Shown here: piece after piece, positions 44,046-57,534 of the stretch
Layout of the letters: each line of letters starts with the position of its first letter
How positions within the stretch are numbered: position 1 is the first letter of the stretch
Origin: Cordia subcordata
Lineage: Eukaryota > Streptophyta > Magnoliopsida > Boraginales > Cordiaceae
Reading direction: 5' to 3'
Assembly (NCBI GenBank): GCA_028554755.1
Contig: JAPTOF010000001.1
Coordinates: forward strand, 41,993,501 to 42,057,500
Length of the DNA stretch: 64,000 bases
Notes under the pieces: model-generated
Database searches by the model: none
What the model was told of the DNA's origin: nothing
The model's input: the letters and a program-made list of their open reading frames with translations, nothing else
Position numbers and translations under genes: made by a program

Positions 44046-45295
44046 TCAATCAAGTTTAGTTAAATTAGTTCATGAATGAATGAATAAAATAAAAACAACG
44101 TAAAAGGGGAAGGAAGATAGATGCATGCCATGCCATGCTATGCTATGCTATGCTATGTTTGCTTGTTGAACATTTTGCTGCGTACTACTTTTTCATGGAA
44201 CTTTTAACTCCTTTCGGCTCCTTAACAATGATGAAAGCCTTCGTAGTCCACCAGGTTCCCCTGGCATGTCGAGAAAGCAAGTTTTGTTGATTACAAATCT
44301 AAATCCAATTAATTAAGCCATGTTGATAACTATTGTTTGGTAAACATTCTAAACTCAAATCACGCACACAAATATATTGCATGTATATATACTTATAATA
44401 TTTTTAAACGAGGATCAACTCTAGACAAAAATTAAGCTACGTCCACAAAGTATTTTCTATTCAAATTATAATTATCAAGGAATTATATATAATTTGAAAC
44501 TTGTGTAGGATAACATCTGGACTCTGTTAAATTAACACAAATGTGTACGTGATGCATGTAACCATTAAATTACACATGCATGGTAAGTTTAGCTCACCGG
44601 AAACTAATACTAATTTTATTAATTAAAATATTTTTCTTTTCATTGAGCTTACTAGAACCAACAAATCATAGGTGAAGCCTTCAATTGAGGAAAAAAGGAT
44701 TTTTTTTTTAACCAATAAAAAAAAATTAAATAAATAACAAGCTGATGAGATGTGTGTGAAATTGACTTGGCCAAAAGATTATTAGGCGTATGAGTACCAC
44801 TTTGGACAAGTTACGTGGAATTTCAGTTAATGGTTCACATATTCTTTTCCGGGAGTTATATATATGTATACTCGGATGAGTTGCCAGGCCAAGAGGCACC
44901 TAACATGTGCGAACACTGAAAGAACAAAAATATAAATGTTTCTTTCTTTTGTAAGTTTATTATAAATCTTGAATTATTTTAACTATGAATAATTTACCAA
45001 ACACATAATTAATTATTAAGTTTAAAATATATTTTCGGCAAAATACGAAAAAATTTTCTATATATTTATTTTCAACCAGGATACTCTCTTTTGGGGTGCC
45101 ACACTTATCCCATTAACAAATTAAATTTTATCATATATATATATATATATATATATATCCAGATAAGACTACACCTAAGATTTTTATGCAACTAATTATC
45201 CAACGACTATTCAATCGTTTGACCTGGGAGTCCTTAGTTGTCTCAAACACAACAGTTTCAGTTACACCAAACTCAGCACCAAGTCATCATTATCT
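44046..45295. other. Intergenic stretch between peroxidase and galactokinase
   Basis: Holds the peroxidase 3' untranslated region (AATAAA at 44083-44088), a short ATGCT/ATGCC repeat near 44125-44158, and an AT microsatellite at about 45132-45158. No other gene is seen. Confidence 0.6.
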
Positions 45296-45301
45296 TCACT
45301 T

Positions 45302-45308
45302 TATATAA
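45302..45308 (+). promoter_or_regulatory. TATA box of the galactokinase gene
   Basis: TATATAA lies 63 bases before the ATG at 45371, which would leave a short leader. The sequence between is AT-rich and without upstream ATGs in a strong context. Confidence 0.5.
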
Positions 45309-45370
45309 TGTATGCATGCAAGTTCACGTAGAGATTAATCAATTAATTAAGAAAAAAGATCAATTCAAGA

Positions 45371-48300
45371 ATGGCAAGACATGAAGAGCTGCCTGTACCA
45401 ATCTACAACAGTCTGGAAGCTGTGTATGGAAGCAGCGGGTCACAACTCGAAGAAGCTCAAGTTCGCTTCCACAACTTGACGTCTAAGTTTATTCAACTCT
45501 TTGGTCATCCTCCTGATGTTTATGCTCGATCACCAGGTTAATTCCACGGGATACACATATACTTATGCGTGTACATAAGTATACGTTTGGATTAGCTTTT
45601 CTTTGAAGCGCTTTTTTTTATAAGTTAAAAAATATGGATTCTGAAAAAGTTATATTTGAACCTCTTTTTGGAGGTTTAGCATTTTCGAAGCCAAGCCAAA
45701 TAGTCATTGCAAATATATATATTCTTTTTCAAGGGGGGAAAACATTCAAACAGGCCCTTTGTTTTCCACCTTAAATAATTTTGGTTCTATATCATAGTTA
45801 ATTTGATTGATTCAATTTCGTGTGAAGTGTGCATGGTTTAAGATACTACACTAGCTAGTAATCATAAAGTAAAAATAGTAGCACATGGTTTTGATGTTGT
45901 GGCAAGTCTCGTGTAATGGTCTATCCACATGATAGGTCTTGTGTGATAGTTAGTATGCACTTATATGTCAAGTCGAGATTAAGAATTTTATGGATATTAC
46001 CGTTTAAATTTGGGTCTCTTTTATTTTATTTTGTATTTTTTCTATTGGAAAAGGGAGGGTGAATTTGATCGGAGAGCACATAGATTACGAGGGGTACTCA
46101 GTGTTACCAATGGCGATTCGCCAAGATACAATTGTGGCGATAAGGAAGCATGATGCTAATGATGAATCACAGAAACTGCTGAGGATTGGGAATGTGAATG
46201 GTGACAAGTACTTCACTTGTACTTACCCTGCTGATTCTGATCAGGTTTGGCTTATTAGTGCGATTTTTCTGGTTCAGTAAATATTTAGTGTTTATTTTAT
46301 TGACACTTGGTCCAGTTGTATCTATCAGAGATGTATCAGTAAAATTTCTGTGCTTTATTTTGCTTTTTGAGTTATACATTCGTGATATCTGTTTGGGCAA
46401 TGAAATTTGTTATTTGCTACTCTTAGATGTGCTCTAAAGAAACTAGCAAATTGAGATGCAGGTTCTTGATTTATAAAAGCATCAATTTTTCACCCAGTGT
46501 TAATATAAGCATCTTCAAAATACAGGATTCGTTTATTACCGCTGCAAATTGGCAATTCAATTGATTGGTTCAGCTCAAATCAATATGCTTGTGTTGCTAC
46601 CATGGATAAAGCATGCATGTGTGTGTGTTAGAGTAATGACTTTGAAGGCTAATATTCCTTTTTGGAGCATATAGTTGATAGAGAAGTTCCCTTTTATGCA
46701 TTTTTAGTTATCTTTATCTTCTTTATCTTGTTAAATCTTAGACTTTGACAAATTCCTTTTTGCAGGAAGTTGATTTGAAAAATCACCAATGGGGTCACTA
46801 TTTCATCTGCGGGTAGGTTTCGTGTCACTATAAGGCTTATAAGGCTATGTACTGTTAAATTGTTCAGTTGTGATTCTTGAAGTGCGACTGGCCCTTGATT
46901 ATGGCCATTTTGCATTGCTAGTGTCTACCTCTCATAAGGCCAAGTTTAAGATGACCCCTTCATGACGAAGGGAAGAATATTTGAGCTTTTAATTGGTAAT
47001 GCTTTGCGTGATCATAATGTATTCGGCAGATATAAAGGTATTTATGAGTATGCCAAATCAAGAGGAATACATCTTGGTGAACCAGTGGGACTTGATGTCA
47101 TTGTTGATGGTATAGTCCCAACAGGTAATATTTTCTCCTTTTTGGAATTAAGTAGAAATATAATTCTCTACACTTCACAGAATTTTATACATAATTCTCT
47201 AGAGAGGTAGATTAGAAATTGCTATTATGACCTTCAAATCTGAGTGATGTCATCTTCCCGTACAGGCTCTGGACTATCAAGTTCCGCAGCACTAGTTTGT
47301 TCTTCTACAATTGCTATAATGGCCGCCTTTGGTGTGGCCATTCCGAAGGTGTTCTCGTCATTGCTCAAATCTTTGAAGAAAATTCTCCCCTTTTACTTTT
47401 CGTCTTCACTTTGTCATTATTTGCCCTGAAATGAAATTATATTGCTTCTCATATGAATTTCCTGGAAGCAGCATGTAGTATCCTGCTTTGAACTTTCAGC
47501 TCGGAATGTAACTCCAGAACAGGTTTAAACTTAAGTACATGTTCCATGAACTACATCCGGCTAGTGCTTTCAACTGTTTGTAATTCAGTTAAACAGTTCT
47601 GTATTCACCTATTTGAAACTTCAAAGCAGCCTTTATAACAGCCTGATTGGATGTGTTTCTAATCATAAGTTTAGCACTTAATCAGGCAAGTTGGTTAATT
47701 CATATGATTCTGAGAGATTTTCTTTTTTACTTCTTTGTAATGTTGGCTGCTCCTGTGGGTGTCAGCAAAGAAGCTTACTGGCAAGATAACATAATATCCT
47801 GTCAAGACCATGCCATTCTTATATCTTATGAAGGACAGAAAAGGAATAGAATTTTACCTTTTCCTGTTGTTTTTTCTTCTTTAAGACCATTCAATTTTCT
47901 AAAGTGATCTTTACTTGCAGAAAGATCTTGCTCAACTTACATGTGAATGTGAGAGACACATTGGAACACAATCTGGTGGAATGGATCAGGTAACCTTGGA
48001 TATGCTTTATTTTGAATTCTCCCATTCTGGTTTCCCTGACTAATATGTTTGCAACTCAAAACGAAGTTCTTCTGTTTGATCTGGAATATCTTCCTAGTGC
48101 TTCTTTACATATTACTTGTCTGTTGAAGGCTGCAGATTAAGAAACACTCTCTTTTAAAATTCATCTTTGCAGGCTATCTCAGTCATGGCTCAATCTGGGT
48201 TTGCAGAGCTAATTGATTTCAATCCTGTTCGTGCGACTGATGTGCAACTCCCGCCTGGTGGCACCTTCGTAATAGCCCATTCATTGGCAGAATCTCAAAA

Positions 48301-50628
48301 AGCTGTTACTGCTGCCGTTAATTATAATAACAGGGTTGTTGAGTGTCGGACAGCTGCTGTAAGTCTTTTTCTTGTCTTGTTTTATGGTTATTGATCTAAA
48401 GTTAGTAATAAACTTGAACTCTCTCTTCCACGAAATGATATATCTGCAGAATATGTTTCCGTATTTCCTTTGGAAAGAAAAAAAGAAAACAATTACCAAC
48501 TTTTTTTTTTTACAAGTTTATTTCATTGCTTAAGATCCGTGAAGATGTCCATACTTCATCATATTTACAAGTTTTTTTCATTTCTTACTATGCGTGAAGA
48601 CGTCCATACTTCATCATATTTACCTTCAAGATCTTTAAGCTGTTAACTGTGCAATAGTCAGTGATGGAATGGCATCACTTAGAGAATAGAAAGCTTGTTT
48701 CTGCAACTGGTCATTATTTATTTCGCTGTTTTGCAGATTATCCTAGGAATCAAACTTGGCATGAACCCTCAGGAAGCAATATCTGAAGTAAAGACATTAT
48801 CAGACGTTGAAGAATTATGTGTATCATTTGCTGGTACTCGTGGATCTTCTGATCCTGTCCTCGCTGTGAAGGTACTTCTTTCTTTCTGACATTGTTCGGT
48901 CATTTGGCGTGTAATATTAGCTTTTCAATTTTGATGGATTATATTGCTTGTAAGAATGTCTTTGTAACATTACAAGAACTTGCTTTAGGAACTTTTGAGT
49001 GAAGAACCATATGTTGCAGAAGATATTGAGAAAATCACCGAGGAAAAATTGCAGGAAATCTTTTCCCATTCTCCAACTTCTTTAGATGTAATCAGAGCTG
49101 CTAAGCATTACAAGTTGCATCAGGTGATTGTTTCAATTATGGCTCTTGGATTATTCATGATACCTTACTGAATTTGTAATTCTCCCATCTAAGTCATAAT
49201 ATGTCTTTTTGGAAACTTCTGCCAGTTTTGATTGTTCATTTCATATTATTACTTTGGTCCATGAAACGTTTTTGCAATTAAATTATGATTTTTAATATTT
49301 TCCCTTTCATTTTACAGAGAGCAGCGCATGTCTACTCTGAGGCCAAGCGTGTACATGCTTTTAAGGATACAGCGTCGTCAAAACTAGAGTAAGTGAAAGC
49401 TGAAAAAAATTATTGTACGATACTCTTCCTTATATGTTGTATTATTGATGTTTATGCTTTTTCATTCATAAGAAAGCAATAGTCTCGTGGAGAACTACAC
49501 TGCCAGCTGAGGTGACTAGTGACAGTTTCTGCCCAAATGGAAAATGATTTAAATTTCTAAATTTCTTTTTCAATTGATAGAGAAGAATAGTTTTATCATG
49601 GTTGAAGAAATTGAAAAAGGTGAACTAGTTAACATCCAACAGTAAGATGCTATAAAAGAATCTGGCAAAATTTTCCAGCAGCATAACTTATTTTTAGTTC
49701 CCCTGTAAATGATACAACTATCTTGAATAGAATAGTTTCCATATATGGACTTTTTTTTTAGTGTTTTACAGATTTCATTTTGCGAGAAGTAAGAAAGTCA
49801 GCTCTCACAAGTTCTCATTAAGTAGATTTACCAAAGCATCTCTTTCTTTTTCTCGGTTGCTAACACTAGATTTGCCTTTACAGTAAAGAAAACATGCTGA
49901 AGAAGCTTGGGAACCTTATGAATGATAGTCATTACAGCTGCAGCATTCTGTATGAATGCAGGTAAACAAGTTTAGCTTTCTGATGTTCATACACTGCTGA
50001 AGAAAATTATAACTCAGAAAGGCTAAATGTGAGAGTAATATATTTTTATGGTATCTAAATACTTCCTAGGAGAAACATCTACTCAGTTCTACAGTACTAG
50101 ATATGAGTTGGATGTAAATCACCTTGGAGTTGGGCTTCTGTTTTAGTATTTGTTACTTCTTGAACTTGATAGGTGGAATAATTCTTTCAGCTTATTCAGT
50201 TTACAAAGAAATGATATATGGGCGCTTTTTGCGCTTGTACGGCCTATAATTGTTGACAAGTTTACTTTGTAACCAGCTGTCCCGAGTTGGAAGAACTTGT
50301 AAATGCGTGCCGAGCTAATGGTGCACTCGGGGCAAGGCTTACTGGTGCGGGATGGGGTGGTTGCGCAGTTGCTTTGGTGAAAGAGAGTCATGTCCCGCAA
50401 TTTATCCTTAATTTGAAGGTTCCAGTTCTTTGTTTCTGAAGAGATTTTCTTATCTTTCAATTTTAGAAACCCGATATAGCTGGAATTAACACAATTTTTT
50501 TTTTTTACTTTTGCCAGGATCAATTTTACCAATCAAGAATTGACAGAGGGTTAATCAAGAAAGACGATCTTGACCAGTACATTTTTGCCTCGAAGCCATC
50601 GAGTGGTGCAGCCATCTTCAAATTCTAA
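45371..50628 (+). CDS. GALK: Galactokinase (GHMP kinase), thirteen exons, 502 aa
   Basis: Exons: 45371-45536, 46054-46244, 46766-46812, 47030-47124, 47266-47348, 47921-47989, 48173-48358, 48737-48871, 48989-49123, 49318-49388, 49884-49961, 50277-50418, 50518-50628 (1509 bases, all GT-AG). The enzyme phosphorylates D-galactose at C1 with ATP in the cytosol, the first salvage step for galactose from cell-wall turnover; UDP-sugar pyrophosphorylase acts next. The galactokinase signature [20 protein letters not shown] begins at residue 56. The ATP-binding [10 protein letters not shown] is at 167-176. GTQSGGMDQ ends with the catalytic Asp (216). The third GHMP motif [13 protein letters not shown] is at 440-452. 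Length and sequence agree with plant galactokinases (Arabidopsis GAL1/GALK). No frameshift or missing motif was found, so it should be functional. Confidence 0.96.
45570..45765. mobile_element. Degenerate MITE-like insertion in galactokinase intron 1
   Basis: Within the intron, CGTTTGGATTAGC near 45583 and TCAAACAGGCCC near 45750 form weak terminal inverted repeats like those of the MITE at 5305-5517. The interior has CTTTTT and AAAAAG complementary runs. No target duplication is convincing. Confidence 0.3.
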
Positions 50629-53100
50629 CTGCGAACAGTTATCTATGCTTTGCCTTTTTTTTTTCTCTCTCTCTCTCTCTTTCCGGCAGCAAGCAGAGAA
50701 ACACTTTTCAGACATATTTTTGTTCAACTCCAGGAGAGATAAGCATCGGTATTTCTTAAACAAACATGACTCGTGATCTTTCTTTTGTTGGAAACCTGTT
50801 CATATAATAAGATTCACAAATTCTGAAGTTGTGCAGTATTTGAGTAATTATTGCAAGATATATACGCAAAAATAAGGTAAGATGTGCTCAAATTTCTGTG
50901 TGTTTTATCAGTTGAAATTAACCGGCGCAGTGTTTTCAAATATAGAACATGCCATGCTTCAAGAATCTTGTTGCCTTAATCTTCTAATGGTTATTGGTAC
51001 ACAATTGCCAACATTTCACGAGCAGCAAAGACAATAGACAACTTTCCACACTTTGTCTTCACTGACTGGGTTGTCAAGTTTATGAATGATATTGAAGTAA
51101 CAAGGGTACTTCAATTCTTCTCCACCGCTTTATAGCCGGACATGTGGAAGCCTGTAGCATAGGCTGTACTCATACCCACCGGATACACAGAGCTTGTCTA
51201 ACGAGTTCTCATTTGCATTTATGATTGTTTTTTAGAGATCATAGTCCAGTGATTCCCTACTTTGCTTAGTTCCTTAATCTGAGGGTGAATTAGAGGCTTC
51301 AGGAATCGTACTCGGGACTTACTGGGTTGGTGGGGTTGGAGGAGCGTGATAGCACTGTTGAGGCATACCATTTCACCACGCCCAATGTATAACAAACCCA
51401 CATCCATCCATTTAACCTGGAACCTATTGTCTCACGTGCATGGGATATAATTCTCATCATGTCTCAGTCATTAAATTCTTTTCTTTTCTTTTCTTTTTTA
51501 ACTCACTGGAGTCTCATCTCTACTAAAGACTTTTCTGAGAATTTGCAAATTGCATGTCAGTTAGAAATGGTTCGCTTGAGCAGCATATTCCAGTACGTAC
51601 GTAGGGTCGAATTGAAAATTATTATATATTAATTGACACATGGGGTTTGTCTAATTGGTGAGACCTGTTTGTTAGCTGTTGAGAGGAGCCAAACTTTGCT
51701 CCACCTCACGCGATGGTGTAAGGAAGTTAGGGAGATTATCAACAACAAGGTCTAGTGATGCACTCACCTTCTACACGTGATCGCCTTCACCATCTTTGTT
51801 ACGCCCCCGAGCACATATTTTCAAGCCTGTAAGTAATACTAGTGTTGTATGCATAATTAATAATCACTTGGACCCTTTAATCAATTAGTTTAAAATAATT
51901 ACTTTAATCAATTAATCTAAAATAGTTAACCTGAATTATTAGTTATACCATACAATCCACATATATAAAAGTAACAAATTATCACACAAACCGATGTGAG
52001 GCATTACAACGTTCTTTAATTACATTGATGAGGCAACGATCATTTTCTTCAATTTAAGTCTTGATGCATGCCGGTTATCCATTCAATTAATAAATAAAAC
52101 CCCACAAACTAATGTGGGGCATTCCAATCTTCTTCAAACTACTTTGTTGAGGCATCCATCATTTTCTTCAATTTAAGTCTAGATACATGCGGGTTTATTT
52201 ATTCAATTATAGGTAAAAAAAAATAAACAATTTGGTGCATGAAACTCATCTCGTTCTTTACAGGATTCAAAGAATGGTGAAATTGTCTTGGAGCTATAAA
52301 TATCTAATCGTTAGCATATATTTTCGAAAGTCGTATGCATATACTAATTTCGCTTTCACCCTTCTCGGAGTAATTAAACAGCTACGTGAATCGAGACAAA
52401 TTACACGAGGCATGCATTCCGCAATTTAGACGCACGGGTCTGACCCACCTGATCTCTATGGAATGGGATTCAGGGTTTGCCATGGCCCCCCAGCTAATTA
52501 GATATGTTTAGGGCTCGTCAACATTGATATTTTTTAAAGCGTTCTTTTCACCTTTTTTTTTTAAAGTGTTTTTAAAAAATTAAAAATTCTGAATTTAAAA
52601 AAAATTCTATTAAAAATTAAGACAAATAATTATTACAAAAACAAAATACTTTCTTTGATTAAAAAAATATATTTTTTCTTAAAAAAATCCAAACACACCG
52701 GACACAAAATTAAATACATCTTGTGATTTTCAGTACGTTACTCATGAAAACTGCTGGTACCAAGTCAATTAACATGTGACATCCTCCGGAATACCATTTA
52801 TCAGTTTAAATAACCAGAAAGAAAAAGAGAAAAAAAGGAAAATTAAATCCCGGCAGCTCCAATCAATCAATCAATATATAATCATCATTTCATAAAAACT
52901 TAATTTATAACGCCCTCTCATACCAAAAAAAAAAAAAAAAGGTACCCAATACTTGAAATACTAGGTAGCGATGCAAGGTTTAACTAGCTAGTATAATGTT
53001 TAGTGAAACTATTACATATCATAATAACTAATTTAAGTAAGTCTAAATATAATATAATATATATATATATAGCCAACAAGCTAGCTAGATGAATGGACTA
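50629..53100. other. Intergenic stretch with a possible SINE-like repeat
   Basis: Begins with the galactokinase 3' untranslated region, including a CT microsatellite at about 50663-50682. At 51230-51420 the minus strand has a B-box-like GAGTACGATTCC and a GGTGAAATGG upstream of it, so an old SINE is possible but not proven. Near 52510-52710 an AT-rich, MITE-like block has partly complementary ends (GGGCTCGTCAACATTG...AATCCAAACACACC). No gene is recognised. Confidence 0.4.
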
Positions 53101-53106
53101 GATTAT

Positions 53107-53622
53107 TTAATTGTTGGAGAGTAACTTGAATTGAAAAGTAGAAGCCCGAGGGTCCCAATACAGACCAATCTCGTCATCAACAGTTAAGCATCGATCTTTA
53201 AACAACTCCATGCAGGCCAAGGAGTAACTCTCTTCGTAATTATTATTGGCGTTAGTGGAGAGCTCAAAATAAACGGCTTCACTGCGATAGCGCTTGGGAT
53301 TGTTGTGATCGGTGACATCCCACAAGATAACAGTGACCTTGTGGCCCAACACCACATGGTTGGCCAGGCACAGCGTCCAGTAACGCAACAGGTGCTCGAA
53401 TGTGTCCAGAAATGACACCACCAGCTTCCCTGTGATAACCTCGTACTGTGTTAGAACCTTCTTGATCTGCCATGGATGCTTCTGGAAATCCACTGCTGGT
53501 GGAGGGTACACGTCTCGTATCTCTACCAGCACTCGAGTCGTCTGCCATGGGGTGTTTGTGGCCTTGTACGCTTCTTCTTCTGCTTTGCTCGGGAACAAGT
53601 TGTGGTAAAATGTCTTCTTCAT
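53107..53622 (-). CDS. B3-domain (DNA-binding pseudobarrel) protein, 171 aa, single exon
   Basis: Residues about 50-168 fit a plant B3 domain of the small, reproductive-meristem/DUF313-like type. IKKVLTQYEVITGKLVV matches the first strand and helix; KVTVILWDVTDH the central strand; SYSLACMELFKDRCLTVDDE the WT.FV.RR.L..GDE-type region; and IGLYWDPRASTFQFKLL the last strands. Such proteins bind DNA in the nucleus as plant transcription factors, but the specificity of this clade is mostly unknown. The N-terminus (KKTFYHNLFPSKAEEEAYK) is clade-specific. There is no activation domain or second B3 domain. The start is the first Met of the frame; another overlapping frame (53683-53279) is a shadow. 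A long TA repeat lies about 90 bases upstream. Confidence 0.75.
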   Translation of the reverse strand: MKKTFYHNLFPSKAEEEAYKATNTPWQTTRVLVEIRDVYPPPAVDFQKHPWQIKKVLTQYEVITGKLVVSFLDTFEHLLRYWTLCLANHVVLGHKVTVILWDVTDHNNPKRYRSEAVYFELSTNANNNYEESYSLACMELFKDRCLTVDDEIGLYWDPRASTFQFKLLSNN

Positions 53623-53710
53623 CCTCTATATACCGTAAATATGCAAGACGCTCTTGGTTGATATATACGAACTGCCTACACAATGAGACGAGGAGTGATC
53701 AATCGATCCC

Positions 53711-53713
<3 letters not shown>

Positions 53714-53754
<41 letters not shown>
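53714..53754. repeat. (TA)n microsatellite upstream of the B3 gene
   Basis: About 40 bases of uninterrupted TA followed by CACACA. Placed 92 bases upstream of the B3 start on the minus strand, it could supply TATA-like sequence. Likely length-variable between individuals. Confidence 0.9.
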
Positions 53755-53764
<10 letters not shown>

Positions 53765-53879
53765 TGTTTAATGGTGCAATTAGATGATGATGATGATGAT
53801 TTATGGTAAATTGTCTGAACAGGATCTGCATGGATTATTGCAATCATATTACGAGATATCTCCATTACCATGTGTAAGC

Positions 53880-56800
53880 AATTAGTGGTATATGGTCACA
53901 CTTGCCAAACATGAAATTAAGCACGTAGACTTACCATATCCTTACCAAGCTAAAATGGTAACCATTTAAGTTTTCCAACGCAAGGAGATTATGCTTGTAT
54001 CACTCATCCCAATCATTGATTAATTTCATTCATCCTATTAAAAAGGGACCTGTTTGTCAGTGTTAGAAAACGTGGGGTATTTTAAAATTAATACTCATTA
54101 TGCATAATAAAATAAATAAATAATTTTATGATACATATATTAATTTACTCATAAAATTCTTAATTACGAGATTTTAACAATACCTCTTGTGACAAAAAAA
54201 AAAAAACTTTGCTGAAGACAAGAACAAAATTCTTATAGCTCCCCAGATGTTCCAAGAAAATTTTCTAAAGCAAGGAAATTGAAATGCTAGCTTGTGTATT
54301 CTATCTACCTTTGAATTTATAAATCTCCATAAAATCCAATAGGAAACTCAATTGGTCTGATCTACCTAGAGAAGGAAAATCCAATTGAACTAGAAATTCA
54401 TCTTCAAGATTAAGATAGACTTAAACACCGAAGAGTTCTACTTAATAATTAATACCTAATAACTAATTAATTTCAAAAATAAATTCTATAATTCAAAATT
54501 ATAGAATAACCATTTTCCCCTCATTCATTAATTAATGCACATTTCTATTTGTGTGCAACCTCTCAAGTTCATAACCAATTGACATTAGAATTAATTCAAC
54601 TAATTAATTTAATTAAAATAAACTCAAATTCCTACAAGTCGTGAAGGATGCCTAGCAACATATCACAACTATCCACTCAGTAATGAAATGGAATCAATAT
54701 GAACCAAAAATAAATATAATTTCCATGTAAATAATTCTTTTCATCTTTCATCCCTATTATGCCAAAGGCCGTGGTCAAAGTCAAACCTTGAGTTATTATT
54801 TTCAACACAATAATAATTATAACTCTTTCGGAAATCGTTTCTAAAAACAACTATCTTGGCCAAGGATTTCTGTCACTAATTAATGGATTGTCTTAGAATG
54901 TCAAACTTACACTAATAAGAAGACAATGCCCAAGTCACTAATTAAGGATTTTTGTCACTAATATGAAATAAAATATATACCCATTTAAGATAAAATATTC
55001 TTAAGTCGATCACACATAATTAGCTTCAGGGCACCAACTCTAATATGTATATTGCATAATGCATGAACAATACGGGCATTAATAGCTTTTAATTATTTAC
55101 ATATCTCATATTATATATTCTTACTTTTAATATTTTACGTTCAAAACTTTTAATTGCTCATAATTTTTATACGATATGTTCATAATTTAATTATTCAATA
55201 CTCTTACAATTCAAAAGTTTTACATTATATATTCACAATTAATAAACTACCTATTCACGAATCTTTAAGATATATTACAACTTTTGAATGATGTGTTCAC
55301 GACCTATTTACCAATTACGAACATTATGTTCACAACTAGCAAATTTCAAATTCACAAGTCTAAACTTGACAACAATTAAAATCTACATCAATTTTTCTTG
55401 TCATCATCTTTTTCTTTCATTTTTTTATCAAATTTTCTCTTTGAATCTTACACACACACATATATCAGTACAACAACAACCAGTGCCTTTTCATCACCGT
55501 CTCTGCTACTGGAACAACCATTAATACCACAACTATCGTCGCAATAGAAAGAAAGAGTGATCAAATTTAGTTATTTTTTCTTTTAGAACTGGGGTGTAGT
55601 TAGAGATAAAAGAAAGAGGAGCAAAGAGAGAAGACAACAAACACAATTTTTTTTCGCTTTTTGCTGATGAATCAATCTTATCGGTTTTTTCTTAAGTAGG
55701 CGCACAAAAAAGTTTACCATGCATTGGCTACACAGTAATATTATTGGCGCAAGTTTGCGCTTTAACCTTCAGGAGCATCAAAAATAAATATATAACAATA
55801 AATTCGTAAACACAACCTTCTAAACTTTCTTTATCTCTCTCTCCTTGTGTAGAACTATGGCGGCCTTCTGAGGTTTTCTTTTTCTTTTTTTTTTTTGGGA
55901 CCATTAATTGAATTTAGCTCACAGAAGAAATTCCTATTATGGTCTTAGAGCATGGCTTAGTTGATTAAGATTGAGTAGGTCCCTAAAATACATCCAATCC
56001 AGTTCTTAACTCACCTGATGATGCATCCTTGGTGTGACGTTTGCATCCTAAGACTTATCATGAATTTGTAGTTAGGCTCTATTGGTCTTCCGGTGATTGA
56101 ATTTGGTAAATTGAGTTTTCCTTGCCATTAAAAGGAAAAAAAAGGAAAAAAAAAAAAAAAACTTCTCATGAAGAAATGGTTTTGACCATTAATTCCCTTT
56201 CTTTCTCCACCGTTAGCCACAAATTATAAGGCTAAATAAATAAGGCAAAATTCCAATTTATTGCTTATCTATATTATACTATATGTAAAAATGCAAATGT
56301 GGTTTATGAACTTAACATTTTTTTATATTGTATTCGTACTCCAAGTCATTAATCTTTTTGTATTCGTAATTATAACATGAAAAGATTTGAATGCAAGTGA
56401 AAATAATGTTCCAAATGCCTACTATATATGGTTTCGAGACAACGACCAGCATAGTCTATGCACAATAATTATCTCAAATGGCAAGACAAAATTATAATTG
56501 ATAAGGGTGTTTATAAGGTATACTTATTTGTGTGAATTGAATAACACTAGATACCCACACTCGACAAGAATTACACCTTATCTTAAAGGGCAAAATTATT
56601 AAGTGTCCTTAAATTTTAAAAGTTATATTTTTTTTACATGACACGTGGTAATATTTAAGTATTTCAAAGGCATGACATCTAAAAGAATAGGTGGATGATG
56701 ATCCTTAATATGCAATTTCTTTAAGCCTCTCTAAATTTTGAAAGTTACTTATACCTTCGTGGCAAAGTATAGCATTTACACATCTTAGATCAACCAACAA

Positions 56801-57530
56801 ATACAAAAAGGCATTGAACACATTTACCTTGTAAGCTAAAATTAGATAAAAACACTATATTAGAAGTTATTTGGACAAAGATACATAGAGTACTATTGTT
56901 ACCATTTTATTTATTTATTGATTTCAGTACTTAACAACGGAGAGGACGATACACTTTATTGTGCAAAATATTTAAAAGTTTCATTTTATCTCTTAAGAAA
57001 TGGGTTTCACATCTACCATATCATGAAGACAAAAATATTTTGATGCATATTAAATTCTTCAACACTGTAAACAAATTAAAGACAAAAATTAGAGGAAAAA
57101 AAATTTGTTGACTGGTACAAAATAATACTTTTAATATTTTTGGGGTCCAGATGCCATTACCCCAAAAGCTATTGAAGAAACAAAAAGAAAAAATTAAAAT
57201 AAAAAGGGTAAAATACATATATAAATAAATAAATAAATAAAAGAGAGAAGAAGAAAGAAGGAAGTTGAAGGAGATTTTGGAGTGAGAGAGCCTGTCGGTG
57301 GCAGTCTAACTTCCGGACACCTCTTATCTGTCACTTTCATATTCGAAAAATATACTATGCCTAATATTTTATTGTTCTGATAATTAATAATATTTTTATT
57401 ATTTGTTTTTATTTTTCTATTACTTATTATTTTGCACTGTAAGTAGCCTTATCTGTGTGTCACTTTTAATTCGTTGCTAATCTTAATAATAAGAAAAGAC
57501 ACATAAATAGACGCTCACTCAAAAGTCTGC
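53880..57530. other. Gene-free stretch
   Basis: AT-rich DNA. Around 55090-55340 several TTCACAA / ATGTTCA words recur, followed by CT-rich, CA-repeat and GA-rich parts (to about 55640). This is loosely like the TTTGTTCA modules at 2.0-5.0 kb, though the order differs. Poly-A runs occur near 56135-56160 and an AAAT tetranucleotide repeat near 57221-57240. No host gene or transposon domain was recognised. Confidence 0.45.
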
Positions 57531-57534
57531 AGCT

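Noticed and set aside
51219..51407. 62-codon minus-strand frame between galactokinase and B3 gene
   Set aside because: No family signature; the sequence looks like an old SINE-type repeat rather than a gene.
53279..53683. 134-codon minus-strand frame overlapping the B3 gene
   Set aside because: Alternative frame; the B3 motifs lie in the other frame and this one has no domain.
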